Assembly: GCA_964635545.1 (NCBI GenBank)
Contig: CAZWOA010000006.1
Span: 1-60,806 of the forward strand
Source of the DNA: JAGPIS01 sp964635545
GTDB lineage: Bacteria; Bacteroidota; Bacteroidia; Bacteroidales; Marinilabiliaceae
Reading direction: 5' to 3'
DNA length: 60,806 bases
This document shows positions 26,747 to 36,235 of the stretch, in pieces. The translations under genes and the position numbers were made by a program. Below the pieces are notes generated by a model, which searched no databases, was not told the origin of the DNA, and saw only the letters and a program-made list of their open reading frames with translations. How positions within the stretch are numbered: the stretch's first letter is position 1; every line of letters starts with the position of its first letter.

Positions 26747-26775
26747 GTGTTGGTCTATCGTTGATTATCAATGCA

Positions 26776-27744
26776 TTACAAACTGTTATTTTTTACGAAA
26801 TCGAGTATCTCGTTAAGATGCCCGAATGCCATTCCGATAACCGTATCGGCAGCTCCGTAATAGACGGCTACTTTCTCGCCATCGCAAAGGGCAGCACATG
26901 GGAATACCACATTGGGCACATCACCCGCAAGTTCATAAATCTCGGCCGGTGCAAGCAGGTAAGGCTTGGTGCGGTAAAGCACTTTCTCGGGGTTGTCTTT
27001 ATCGAGGATTGCGGCACCCATCGAGTAGCGGAATCCGTTGCAGGTATTGATAACTCCGTGGTAGAACATCAACCAGCCATCTTTGGTCATGAATGGAACT
27101 GAGCCGGCACCAATTTTAGTGCACTGCCATGCGCTCTCGGGGAATGGAGTTACTTTCATCACGCAGCGGTGCTCGCCCCAATATTTCATGTCGGGACTGT
27201 AGCTGATGTAGATATCTCCGAAAGGTGTGTGTCCGTTGTCGCTAGGGCGGCTGAGCATTGCGTAGCGTCCGTTAATTTTTTCGGGGAATAGCACTCCGTT
27301 GCGGTTGAAGGGCAGAAATGCGTTCTCGCATTGGAAGAACTCCTTGAAATCGAAGGTGTAAGCTATGCCGATGGTGGGACCATGATAGCCGTTGCACCAT
27401 GTTACCCAATAGCGATCCTCGATAAAGACAACGCGTGGGTCGTATTTATAGTCCGACTCAATCATCTCGGTATTGCCGGCCTTCATCTTTATCGGCTCGT
27501 GGTTTATCTCCCAATTGATGCCGTCTTTGCTGAAACCTGCAAAAATATTCATCTGCACTGCTTTATTGTCGCAGCGGAACACACCTGCAAAGCCGTCACC
27601 AAAAGGCACTACGGCACTATTGAAAATGCTGTTGGAGGTAGGAATCGAGTAACGACCAACAATGGGATTGTGTGAATATCTCCACATCACATCGGTAGAG
27701 CCTTTCGGCCTATCTTCCCAAGGCATTTTGAATTTTTTATCCAT
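26776..27744 (-). CDS. GH130 subfamily 2 phosphorylase, probable beta-1,4-mannosyl-N-acetylglucosamine phosphorylase
   Basis: 322 residues, cytoplasmic (no signal peptide). It closely resembles the GH130_2 enzymes that phosphorolyse Man-beta-1,4-GlcNAc, the core disaccharide of N-glycans, to mannose-1-phosphate and GlcNAc. Supporting blocks are MPWEDRPKGSTDVMWRYSHNPI, NSIFNSAVVPFGDGFAGVFR, and the catalytic-acid motif YDPRV (Asp102). It sits between the MFS transporter (38 nt upstream) and GH92 copy A. This fits the known arrangement of N-glycan catabolism in Bacteroides. The substrate is inferred from family and context. Confidence 0.88.
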   Translation of the reverse strand: MDKKFKMPWEDRPKGSTDVMWRYSHNPIVGRYSIPTSNSIFNSAVVPFGDGFAGVFRCDNKAVQMNIFAGFSKDGINWEINHEPIKMKAGNTEMIESDYKYDPRVVFIEDRYWVTWCNGYHGPTIGIAYTFDFKEFFQCENAFLPFNRNGVLFPEKINGRYAMLSRPSDNGHTPFGDIYISYSPDMKYWGEHRCVMKVTPFPESAWQCTKIGAGSVPFMTKDGWLMFYHGVINTCNGFRYSMGAAILDKDNPEKVLYRTKPYLLAPAEIYELAGDVPNVVFPCAALCDGEKVAVYYGAADTVIGMAFGHLNEILDFVKNNSL

Positions 27745-27782
27745 TTTCTATATTTATTTTATCTGTAAAACATTTTTGTTAA

Positions 27783-29072
27783 TTATCTGTCGGGATGTGC
27801 AAACGGTACCCGTGATGCCAGCAGGAATATGGGAATCATCAGAAACAGGGCGATGAAGAAAAATGACTGATATCCCACCTGCTCAAATACCCATCCGCTA
27901 ATCATTCCGGGAATCATAAAACCTAAGTTGCCTATGCCCGATGCAAATGCGTAGTGCGCCATGGAGTGCTCGCCGGCTGCCACTTGCTGCATCATAAAGA
28001 GTATGAATCCTGCAAAACCAAATCCGTAGCAGAAATACTCAAGCACTAATCCTGATGCTATAATAGTCAGACTCTCAGGTTGATATAGTGCGAAAAGGTA
28101 GTAGATGATGAATGGTATGTTGAAAAGCGCAACTAATGAAAATATTGCCTTTTTCAGTCCCAGCCATGCTATGTAATACCCGCCGATTATAGATCCGGCG
28201 ATGAATGCTAGAGTTCCCATTGTGCCGTATATCAGACCAATGCTTTCGTTGGATAGTCCGAGGCCTCCTTCTGCAACAGGTGCTTTAAGGAATAGAGGCA
28301 CCATCTTAAGTGCAAATCCTTCGGTGAGACGGAAACATACGATGAACAGAATCCAATAGGCGATATGTTTTTTGGTGAAAAAATCTTTGAAAACAGCCCA
28401 TAAAGAGTTGAGACTCTGCTTGAATGATTCGGGTGCCTCTTTGGCACGTGAGCCCACAGGCAAGAAAAACCAGTGGTAAATTGACAGTGATATCAATATT
28501 CCGCCAATAATAACCATTATTATCATCCATGCATAGATGTTAGCCTTCTCGGGATTTATCACTTTGAAGTAGCTCATCAGGTAGCCTGCAAACCATACCA
28601 ACAGTCCGTTGGCAAGCACTTTGGCGAGGTTGTAGAATGCGCCCTGCCAGCCTATATATTTTGCCTGGGTTGTTTTGTCGAGTGCCGTTAGGTAGATGCC
28701 GTCGGTGGCAATGTCGTGGGTGGCACCGCTGAAGCCGATTATGGCCATCATGGCTATGGCAAACGAGAAGAAGTAGGGCAGTGGCAGCGTGAAGGCTATC
28801 AATCCGAAGAGTATCCCCGATAGCAACTGGGTGAATACCACAAACTCTTTTTTGGTTCGGTACAGCTCCAATAGCGGACTCCAAATGGGCTTGAGTGAGT
28901 AGGGAAGGATGAGCAGCGAGGTCCAGAATGTTATCTGTGCCTCACTGATTCCAAGGTCTTTAAACATAATCACCGACACCAGTGAGAGTACCACAAAGGG
29001 CATTCCCATGGCGGTGTAAACAGTAGGAACCCACGTAATAGGGTTTTTAGGATTTACTTCTCTTACTTTCAT
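27783..29072 (-). CDS. MFS transporter, probable importer of N-glycan core disaccharide
   Basis: 429 residues with about 12 transmembrane helices. It resembles the AmpG-like MFS carriers next to GH130_2 genes (SEAQITFWTSLLILPYSLKPIWSPLLE, FSGATHDIATDGIYL). Its position between GH92 copies and the cytoplasmic phosphorylase suggests it imports Man-beta-1,4-GlcNAc or a related sugar across the inner membrane. It lies 26 nt after GH92 copy B and 38 nt before GH130. Confidence 0.85.
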   Translation of the reverse strand: MKVREVNPKNPITWVPTVYTAMGMPFVVLSLVSVIMFKDLGISEAQITFWTSLLILPYSLKPIWSPLLELYRTKKEFVVFTQLLSGILFGLIAFTLPLPYFFSFAIAMMAIIGFSGATHDIATDGIYLTALDKTTQAKYIGWQGAFYNLAKVLANGLLVWFAGYLMSYFKVINPEKANIYAWMIIMVIIGGILISLSIYHWFFLPVGSRAKEAPESFKQSLNSLWAVFKDFFTKKHIAYWILFIVCFRLTEGFALKMVPLFLKAPVAEGGLGLSNESIGLIYGTMGTLAFIAGSIIGGYYIAWLGLKKAIFSLVALFNIPFIIYYLFALYQPESLTIIASGLVLEYFCYGFGFAGFILFMMQQVAAGEHSMAHYAFASGIGNLGFMIPGMISGWVFEQVGYQSFFFIALFLMIPIFLLASRVPFAHPDR

Positions 29073-29098
29073 AATAAGAACCCGTGAGGGCGTTTTCG

Positions 29099-31333
29099 TT
29101 AGTATATAAACTCTATTACTGCACCTTTGGTTATGTCGTGATGGTTGATAAAGAAGCGGTTATGTTTTTTGCCATTTATCATTATCGACTTTATGTAGCT
29201 TCCCTCTTTGGGTGAGCCGCTTTTTAGTATCTCAATCTTTTTGCCGGTGTAATATTTGCCGTCAAGATGGATGGTTACCTTATCAAAAACGGGCGATGTA
29301 ACTGCATAATCCATATCTCCGGGGCATACGGGATAGAAGCCCATCATGCTGTATATTGCCCATGTTGACATAGTGCCGGTGTCGTCGTTGCCCGGAAGTC
29401 CTGCCGGTGCGTTTTTGTAATATTTTTTCAGCAGTTGGCTAACCAGTTTTTGGGTGCGCCACTCTTCGCCCTTCACATAATTGAAGAGGTAGGGGTTGTT
29501 GATGTCGGGCTCGTTGGCCATGTCATACAGCTCTTCGTCATAGAACCGTTGCAGACGCTTAACGAACGATTTTTCACCACCATACATTTTTATCAATCCT
29601 TGTGGGTCGTGGGGTGCATAGAATGAGTATTGCCATGCGTTGCCCTCGTGAAATCCGGGATTTGGCTCAAAGTTATGACCAAGAAGCGGGTCGAACGGTG
29701 TGAGGAACTTGCCGTCTTTCAACTTGGGGCGCAATATGTTATACTCTTTGTCGTAATAGTTTTTGTAGCCCATCGATTGGTTGAAGAATCGTTTGTAGTC
29801 ATCTTTCTTGCCCAGTGCTTTTGCAAATTGCGCTAGGTTCCAATCGGCGATGTAGTACTCCAACGCATGCGACACTGAGTTGTCAAACTGCTCTTCGAGA
29901 GGTACATAGCCATGACTCAGGTAGTGGTCGATATCGGGTCGTATTTTGTTCTCAGCCCCTTTGGTGGTAGCCGATTTTACCATTGCCTGATAAGCAGTTT
30001 CTATGTCGAAATTGCGCAGTCCGCGAAGGTAAGTATCAGCAATTACAGGCAACGAAGGGTCGCCCTCCATGGTGAAAGTCTCCGAGCTGTTCAGTTCCCA
30101 ACGTGGCAGCCAGCCGCTCTCGCGGTACATATCTATCATGCTGCGAACCATATCGAGCTGCATATCAGGATAGATAAGCGAGAATAGGGGATGCACGTTA
30201 CGGTAGGTATCCCATAAAGAGAACACTGTGTATCGCGGATGTTGCTGATTCTCAACAATGCGGTATGAATCCATGGCAGGATACTGACCGTTAATGTCGT
30301 TAAGTACGTTGGGGTGTATAAGTGTGTGATACAGAGCGGTGTAGAATATTGTTTTCTGATCTTTTGTGCCGCCTTCAACCTCAATAACCGATAGTGCGTC
30401 GTTCCATAGTTTCTTTGCATCGGCCACTGTGTTGTCAAAGTTGAAACCTGCCATCTCGTAGTCGAGGTTTTGACGAGCATTCTCGATGCTCACATACGAG
30501 ATTCCCACTTTCACCATCAGTTCCGATGGCTTGTCGAAATTGTAGGTCATGTAAGCACCAATGCTATCACCCGCCATATGTGCGCCGTAGTTGTCGTAAT
30601 ATTTGAATTTTCCGGCAAACATGCTCCAGTCGGCCTCCACGCCCTGCAAGCCGTCCATTTTCTTCCACACGCCGTAGTTATCGGCGGGCTTGCTGAAACG
30701 TGCCACAAAATATACGGGGCGTTCATGGCCTTTGTAGTAGCAGAAATCGCCAGTCATTCGGAATCCTTCTATTTCGCTGTTGCTCACCACTTTAACCATG
30801 CTACCCGATTCGTTAGTGAGGCCCACGCCAAGGTTAATCAACACGTTGCTCTGCCCTGCCGGAAAGTTGTAGCGGTGAAGTCCAACCCGCTGAGTGGCTG
30901 TAACTTCGGCCTTAATGCCATATTTTTCAAACTCACCGGTGTAGTATCCGGGTGTTGCTTTCTGATTTTTTATTACCGATCCGTATTTTTCAACTTCGGC
31001 CTGCACCTTGCCTGATGTGGGCATCATCAGAATAACGCCCAGTTCGGGACAGCCTACTCCGCTCAGGTTAACGTGCGTGAACCCGGTGCTGTAACTGTTA
31101 TCGGACGAGAACGGGGTTGACCACCATTGCGCATCCTTGTCGAATGTGTTGATTGGCGACCCGGTGACGTTGAATGGCGTAACCGAAACCATGCCGTTGG
31201 GCACTATGGCGCCGGGATTGGTGGTTCCGTAGTTGGATGAGCCTATAAACGGGTTAACCCAGTCGGCTGGCGATTGCGCAAAGGCAGTGCCGACCGAGAA
31301 AACCAGTGATAGAAACAGATTTGTTATCTTCAT
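29099..31333 (-). CDS. GH92 alpha-mannosidase (soluble periplasmic), copy B
   Basis: 744 residues with a type I signal peptide (MKITNLFLSLVFSVGTAFAQ) and no lipobox, so it should be soluble in the periplasm. GH92 blocks are present: VNPFIGSSNYGTTNPGAIVPNGM, HEGNAWQYSFYAPHD with the likely acid Glu, and PGNDDTGTMSTW with the base Asp. It is the most divergent of the four. In place of GNEPSHH it reads MANEPDINNPYLFNY, and the GNED motif is GNDD. A different linkage preference or a phosphorylated or branched substrate is plausible. Confidence 0.9.
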   Translation of the reverse strand: MKITNLFLSLVFSVGTAFAQSPADWVNPFIGSSNYGTTNPGAIVPNGMVSVTPFNVTGSPINTFDKDAQWWSTPFSSDNSYSTGFTHVNLSGVGCPELGVILMMPTSGKVQAEVEKYGSVIKNQKATPGYYTGEFEKYGIKAEVTATQRVGLHRYNFPAGQSNVLINLGVGLTNESGSMVKVVSNSEIEGFRMTGDFCYYKGHERPVYFVARFSKPADNYGVWKKMDGLQGVEADWSMFAGKFKYYDNYGAHMAGDSIGAYMTYNFDKPSELMVKVGISYVSIENARQNLDYEMAGFNFDNTVADAKKLWNDALSVIEVEGGTKDQKTIFYTALYHTLIHPNVLNDINGQYPAMDSYRIVENQQHPRYTVFSLWDTYRNVHPLFSLIYPDMQLDMVRSMIDMYRESGWLPRWELNSSETFTMEGDPSLPVIADTYLRGLRNFDIETAYQAMVKSATTKGAENKIRPDIDHYLSHGYVPLEEQFDNSVSHALEYYIADWNLAQFAKALGKKDDYKRFFNQSMGYKNYYDKEYNILRPKLKDGKFLTPFDPLLGHNFEPNPGFHEGNAWQYSFYAPHDPQGLIKMYGGEKSFVKRLQRFYDEELYDMANEPDINNPYLFNYVKGEEWRTQKLVSQLLKKYYKNAPAGLPGNDDTGTMSTWAIYSMMGFYPVCPGDMDYAVTSPVFDKVTIHLDGKYYTGKKIEILKSGSPKEGSYIKSIMINGKKHNRFFINHHDITKGAVIEFIY

Positions 31334-31344
31334 TTTCTATGATT

Positions 31345-33666
31345 TTATTTTTTTAGTGACATGGAGAATGGGTAGTCTGCCGGATTGGTGCCGCGTTTTT
31401 TGTTGGGCTGGTCCGACATGTTGAACTTTATCCTTGCTCCATTCTCTAGTTCGCTGTGCGTTATGTATGTGCGACTTAAATCTTTGTTGTTAAGCAGTAC
31501 TCTATTCACATAAATATTGCCCGATGAGTTGTTATCAGCCTCAATAATAACTGTTTTGCCGTTTTCGAGTTTCATGGTTACCTTGTCGAAAATTGGTGAG
31601 CCAAGCACATATTCGCTGCTTCCGGGTGTAACAGGATAGAAACCCATTGCACTGAAAACATACCAAGCCGAGGTCTGTCCGTTATCCTCATCACCGCAAT
31701 ATCCGTCGGGGTGGTGGGTGTAAAGGCGCGACATCACTTCACGCAGATGTTTCTCGCCTTTCCATGGCTGACCTGCATAGTTGTAAAGGTATAGCATGTG
31801 CTGAATTGGCTGGTTGCCATGAGCATAGTTTCCGGTGTTGGCAATCTGCATCTCGCGTATCTCATGAATCGGGAATCCGTAATATGAGTCGTCGAAAGCC
31901 GGAGGCATTGCAAAAACAGTGTCGAGCATCGCCACAAAAGCGTCATTGCCTCCCATACGGCTCTTCAATCCTTCTATATCCTGAAATACCGACCAGGTAT
32001 AGTGCAGGCTGTTGCCCTCGGTGAATGCGTCGCCCCATTTAAGTGGGTTGAACGGACTTTGGAACGTGCCGTCTTCATTTTTGCCGCGCATGAGCCTTGT
32101 CTCATCATCAAAAACATTATTGTAGTTCTGAGCCCTTGATGCATACAAGTCTATCTCCTCCTGTGGTTTGCCCAGCTCTTTGGCCAGTTGCCAGATACAG
32201 TAATCGGCATAGGCGTACTCGAGTGTGCGAGCCGTATTTTCATGAATACCAACATTATAGGGGATGTAGCCCAGTTCGTTGTAGTAGTCGGCACCCAGCC
32301 TTCCCACAGAAGTTACCTGCGGATGATGACCGGTAGTATTCTTTATAACTGCCTCATAAAGAGTCTCAATGTCGTAGCCTCTGATGCCTTTCATATATGA
32401 ATCGGCAATGAGTGATGCCGAGTTGGAGCCTATCATGCAACCCCGGTGGCCGGGACTTGCCCACTCGGGTAGCCAGCCGCTCTCGTTGTAGGTGTTTACC
32501 AATCCCTGCATTATCTGGCTGTTAAGTTCGGGATACATCAGCGTAAAGAATGGGAATACAGCCCTGAAGGTGTCCCAAAATCCGTTGTCGGTGTACATAT
32601 ATCCGGGTAGCACTTCGCCATTGTAGGGGCTGTAGTGCACCAGTTGGTTGTTGGCATCATACTCGTGGAACATGCGTGGAAACAGCAGTGTGCGGTATAG
32701 GCATGAGTAGAACACGCGTTGGTCGTCGAGCGAACCGCCTTCAACTTTTATGCGGCTTAACTCATTGTTCCATGCCGTGCGTGCCTTCTCTTTCAACTGG
32801 TCGAAGGATTGGTTGCCCACCTCGCGGTTCAGGTTTGTTTCTGCCTGCTCGGGACTGATGAATGATGACGCAACTTTAACTGTTACCTGCTCGCCCCGTT
32901 TAGTTTTAAAACCTGCTATTGCTCCTACGTGATCCCCTTCCGAGAAGATATTGTTGCTGTTCAGTTTACCATCTTTCCAGGTCTGAGTCATGTCGAAATC
33001 CTTGTCGAATACCGCCACGAAGTAGTTGTGGAAATTATCGGGCACTCCACCGCTGTTATTGCGGCAGTAACCTACTATTTTGCGCTCTTCGGGAATGATT
33101 TTCACCATCGAACCACGATAAAAACCGTCGAGTAATATAAAAGAGTTGTCATTCTCAGGAAATGTGAAACGGAAAACGGATGCCCGCTCTGTGGGTGTAA
33201 GTTCCACCGTAACATCATGATCGGCAAGATAAACCGAGTAGTAGTGTGGCTTGGCAACCTCTGCCTTGTGCGAGTACCATGACGCGCGTGCTTCCTGCTC
33301 AAATAGCAAATCGCCGGTTACAGCCATAAGCGAAAATGCTGCATAGTCGTTAATCCATGGGCTGGGCTGATGTGTCTGTTTGAAACCTTTTATCTTGTAG
33401 CTGTGGTAGGTATATCCCCATCCGTCGCCCATATTTCCGGTTTGTGGTGTCCAGAAATTCATGCCCCACGGCATAGCCACCGCCGGATATGTGTTACCGT
33501 TGGATAGTGCAAACTCCGAGTCGGTGCCCATCAGTGTGTTTACCAGGTCGATAGGCTCGGGTGATTGCTCTTTGGCCGTGCTTGATGTTGGGCAACACCC
33601 CTGCATAAGCAGCAGGGAGATGCCTAAAATCATCACAGTTATATATTTTAATAGTGAATATTTCAT
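31345..33666 (-). CDS. GH92 alpha-mannosidase (lipoprotein), copy C
   Basis: 773 residues with a lipobox (LLLMQGC) and therefore lipid-anchored. GH92 blocks are VNTLMGTDSEFALSNGNTYPAVAMPWGM, TEGNSLHYTWSVFQD and CGDEDNGQTSAW. The GNEPSHH site is altered to YAHGNQPIQHMLYLY, with Gln in place of the conserved Glu and one His lost. The N-terminal region also differs from copies A and D (GWGYTYHSYKIKGFKQTHQPSPWIND). This points to a specificity other than simple alpha-1,2, possibly alpha-1,3 or alpha-1,4 linkages. Confidence 0.9.
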   Translation of the reverse strand: MKYSLLKYITVMILGISLLLMQGCCPTSSTAKEQSPEPIDLVNTLMGTDSEFALSNGNTYPAVAMPWGMNFWTPQTGNMGDGWGYTYHSYKIKGFKQTHQPSPWINDYAAFSLMAVTGDLLFEQEARASWYSHKAEVAKPHYYSVYLADHDVTVELTPTERASVFRFTFPENDNSFILLDGFYRGSMVKIIPEERKIVGYCRNNSGGVPDNFHNYFVAVFDKDFDMTQTWKDGKLNSNNIFSEGDHVGAIAGFKTKRGEQVTVKVASSFISPEQAETNLNREVGNQSFDQLKEKARTAWNNELSRIKVEGGSLDDQRVFYSCLYRTLLFPRMFHEYDANNQLVHYSPYNGEVLPGYMYTDNGFWDTFRAVFPFFTLMYPELNSQIMQGLVNTYNESGWLPEWASPGHRGCMIGSNSASLIADSYMKGIRGYDIETLYEAVIKNTTGHHPQVTSVGRLGADYYNELGYIPYNVGIHENTARTLEYAYADYCIWQLAKELGKPQEEIDLYASRAQNYNNVFDDETRLMRGKNEDGTFQSPFNPLKWGDAFTEGNSLHYTWSVFQDIEGLKSRMGGNDAFVAMLDTVFAMPPAFDDSYYGFPIHEIREMQIANTGNYAHGNQPIQHMLYLYNYAGQPWKGEKHLREVMSRLYTHHPDGYCGDEDNGQTSAWYVFSAMGFYPVTPGSSEYVLGSPIFDKVTMKLENGKTVIIEADNNSSGNIYVNRVLLNNKDLSRTYITHSELENGARIKFNMSDQPNKKRGTNPADYPFSMSLKK

Positions 33667-33710
33667 TATACTTTGTTTTTAATTTGCTTGATGTTTTGTT
33701 TGTAAATCAA

Positions 33711-35978
33711 TCAGTTATATATCATCGACTGTGGTCGGTCGGCACGATTTGTGCCAAACTCTTTGTTTGGAGTTGCTCCCATCTCAAACACAAGTTCGCC
33801 GCCTTTCATCATATCGTTAAAGGTGATAAACGACTTGGTGTAGGGCTTTCCGTTGAGGGTAACCGATTGAATATAGATGTTGGTTTTGCTGTTATTGGTG
33901 GCCTTTACGGTGAATGTGCGTCCGTCTTTAACAGCAATTTCGGCTTTGTCAAGTGCTGGGCTTCCAAATACGAATATTCCCGCTGCCGGATTTACAGGAT
34001 ACATTCCCATTGATGATAGCAGGTACCATGCCGACATTTGGCCGGCATCTTCATTACCCGATAGTCCGTCGGGCTGGTCGAAATAGAGTTCGCTAAGCAC
34101 TTGGCGCGCTTTTTCGGCTGTTTTCCACTGCTCTCCAGCAAAAGCATAAAGATATATTGTGTGGTGACTTGGCTCGTTACCATGTGCATATTGGCCTATC
34201 AATCCGCTGATATCGGGTGATGCGTCGCCTTCGAGTTCAGAATCAACAGTAAACAGGCTGTCGAGCTTGGCGGTGAATGGTTTATCGCCACCCAGAAGTG
34301 CAATCAGCCCCTCCACATCCTGCGGAACAAGCCATAAGTATTGCCAGCCGTTTCCTTCGCAGTAGTCATCGTCGCGATGGCTTGAGTGGAACGGGCTGAA
34401 TGGCTCTCTCCACTCTCCGTTGGTTAGTTTACCGCGCATGAAACGTGTTTCAGGGTCGAAGTATTCGGTGTACGCTTTCGCACGTTTCATAAAGTAGTCG
34501 TAGTCATCGTTGTGTCCCAGGTCTTTAGCCATCTGCGCTATGCACCAATCATCGATGGCATACTCCATAGCTTTTGCCACGCTCTCAATCTCCTTCTCGG
34601 CAGGTATGAAGCCTAACTCTTTCAGGTAGTTAACCCCAAATTCATCGTTCATTGCCGAAGCTTTCACCGCCTCATATGCAAGTGATATATCGTAATCTCT
34701 GTAGCCTTTGAAATAGGCATCAATAATCACTGGCACAGCATGATAGCCCACCATTGTATTGGTTTCGCATCCCATAAGATGCCACACCGGTAATTTACCC
34801 TGATGCTGATAGATAGTTAGCATGGTCTTAATCATGTCGTTAACACGCTCTGGCTGTGTGATGGTGAAAAGCGGATGAGCGGCACGGTAGGTATCCCATA
34901 GCGAAAATACTGTATAGTTGTTGAAACCTGGGTTTGAGTACTCTTTTTTATCGGTTCCCAAGAAACTGCCATCGGCATTATTGTATAGTGACGGTAGTAT
35001 CATTGAGTGGTAAAGTGCTGTGTAGAATGTGCGCATCACCTTGTCGTCCTTCGATTCAATGATAATTTTGTTAAGCTCATTGTTCCACTCGTCTTGGGCA
35101 TCAGTTTTAACCTTGCCAAAATCCCAGTGGCTAAGCTCGGCATTGAGGTTTTTCTGTGCCGACTCGCTGCTGGTGGGCGACAAAGCTGTTTTAACCATCA
35201 GTTCGCCATTACCTTCAAATTCAATGATTGCAGTCTGGTTTTCTTTGCCGTATTTCTCATTCAGAATATCATTTTTGATGTATTTGATTGATACAATGGG
35301 TTTTGAGAACTCGGTATGGTAGAATAATCGCTGGTCATCGGCCCATCCTTTTGAGAATCGGAATCCTTCGATGGTTTTGTCGCTGGTCTGGGTGATGGCG
35401 CCATCGGTAAATCTGTCCCAGCCTGTACCGGCAATCATATCGATGATAAGGTGTGAGTTACCTTCGTTGGTGAAGTTATATTTGTGAAAACCAACACGTT
35501 GAGTGGCAGTCATCTCGGCAGTTACTCCCAATTCATTGATTTTTAGCGAGTAATAGCCTGCTTGCGCCACTTCATCGGCATGGGTATATTTGGCCGACCA
35601 GTTTTGGTAATACTGCGAAGGGGTGTTTACGTCCCAATCGGCAGCCACCGGCATAATAAGTATGTCGCACAGATCGCCAATACCTGTTCCGCTCAGGTGA
35701 GTGTGGGTGAAGCCCATAAGTAGCGAGTCGGAGTGATGGTAGCCCGAGCACCAGTCCCAGCCTTGAGTGGGGTTGGTGGGGCCAAGTTGCACCATTCCGA
35801 AGGGAACACTTGCGCCTACGAACACGTGTCCGTGGCCGCCCGACCCAATGAGCGGGTCAACATACTTGATGAGGTCTTTGGCTGCTGGCTTCCCGGTGGT
35901 GCAGCATCCGGTGAAAAATAAAGCAGGAAGCAAAATTATTAATAATCCCAATGCTTTAATTCCATTACTTCTGATCAT
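33711..35978 (-). CDS. GH92 alpha-mannosidase (lipoprotein), copy D, first gene of the operon
   Basis: 755 residues with a lipobox (LPALFFTGC). It carries the canonical GH92 blocks: VDPLIGSGGHGHVFVGASVPFGMVQ, GFTHTHLSGTGIGDLCD, CEGNGWQYLWLVPQD, YAHGNEPSHHTIYLY and SGNEDAGQMSAW. It is closest to copy A in motif form, so alpha-1,2-type activity is the best guess. It is preceded by a -7 box about 150 nt upstream and followed by copy C after 44 nt. Confidence 0.93.
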   Translation of the reverse strand: MIRSNGIKALGLLIILLPALFFTGCCTTGKPAAKDLIKYVDPLIGSGGHGHVFVGASVPFGMVQLGPTNPTQGWDWCSGYHHSDSLLMGFTHTHLSGTGIGDLCDILIMPVAADWDVNTPSQYYQNWSAKYTHADEVAQAGYYSLKINELGVTAEMTATQRVGFHKYNFTNEGNSHLIIDMIAGTGWDRFTDGAITQTSDKTIEGFRFSKGWADDQRLFYHTEFSKPIVSIKYIKNDILNEKYGKENQTAIIEFEGNGELMVKTALSPTSSESAQKNLNAELSHWDFGKVKTDAQDEWNNELNKIIIESKDDKVMRTFYTALYHSMILPSLYNNADGSFLGTDKKEYSNPGFNNYTVFSLWDTYRAAHPLFTITQPERVNDMIKTMLTIYQHQGKLPVWHLMGCETNTMVGYHAVPVIIDAYFKGYRDYDISLAYEAVKASAMNDEFGVNYLKELGFIPAEKEIESVAKAMEYAIDDWCIAQMAKDLGHNDDYDYFMKRAKAYTEYFDPETRFMRGKLTNGEWREPFSPFHSSHRDDDYCEGNGWQYLWLVPQDVEGLIALLGGDKPFTAKLDSLFTVDSELEGDASPDISGLIGQYAHGNEPSHHTIYLYAFAGEQWKTAEKARQVLSELYFDQPDGLSGNEDAGQMSAWYLLSSMGMYPVNPAAGIFVFGSPALDKAEIAVKDGRTFTVKATNNSKTNIYIQSVTLNGKPYTKSFITFNDMMKGGELVFEMGATPNKEFGTNRADRPQSMIYN

Positions 35979-36129
35979 ATTTGTGAGTTTTAATTTGATT
36001 TAGAAAAATAATGTATCAATTGTTGCCGAAAGATATGGGAGTGGGGTTAATAGGTGGATTAATTTTCAATTAATATACAAAAAATTACATTAATTGATGT
36101 GAATATTCTGATTTTTAACAATTGGCGCA

Positions 36130-36137
36130 CAAAGATA
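36130..36137 (-). promoter_or_regulatory. Probable -7 element for the alpha-mannose operon
   Basis: On the minus strand, 36137-36130 is TATCTTTG, an exact -7 consensus. No good TTTG box is found 19-22 nt upstream, which could mean activator dependence. The leader to the ATG at 35978 would be about 145 nt, long enough for regulation. The rest of 35979-36235 is AT-rich without a recognisable feature. Confidence 0.55.
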
Positions 36138-36235
36138 ATTAAAACAATTCAATGATTATGGGTGTTGAATAGAAAACCGGATTGATAAAAGTTAATTTGG
36201 GTTTATCTATTTGTGAAAAATATTTTTATAAGATT

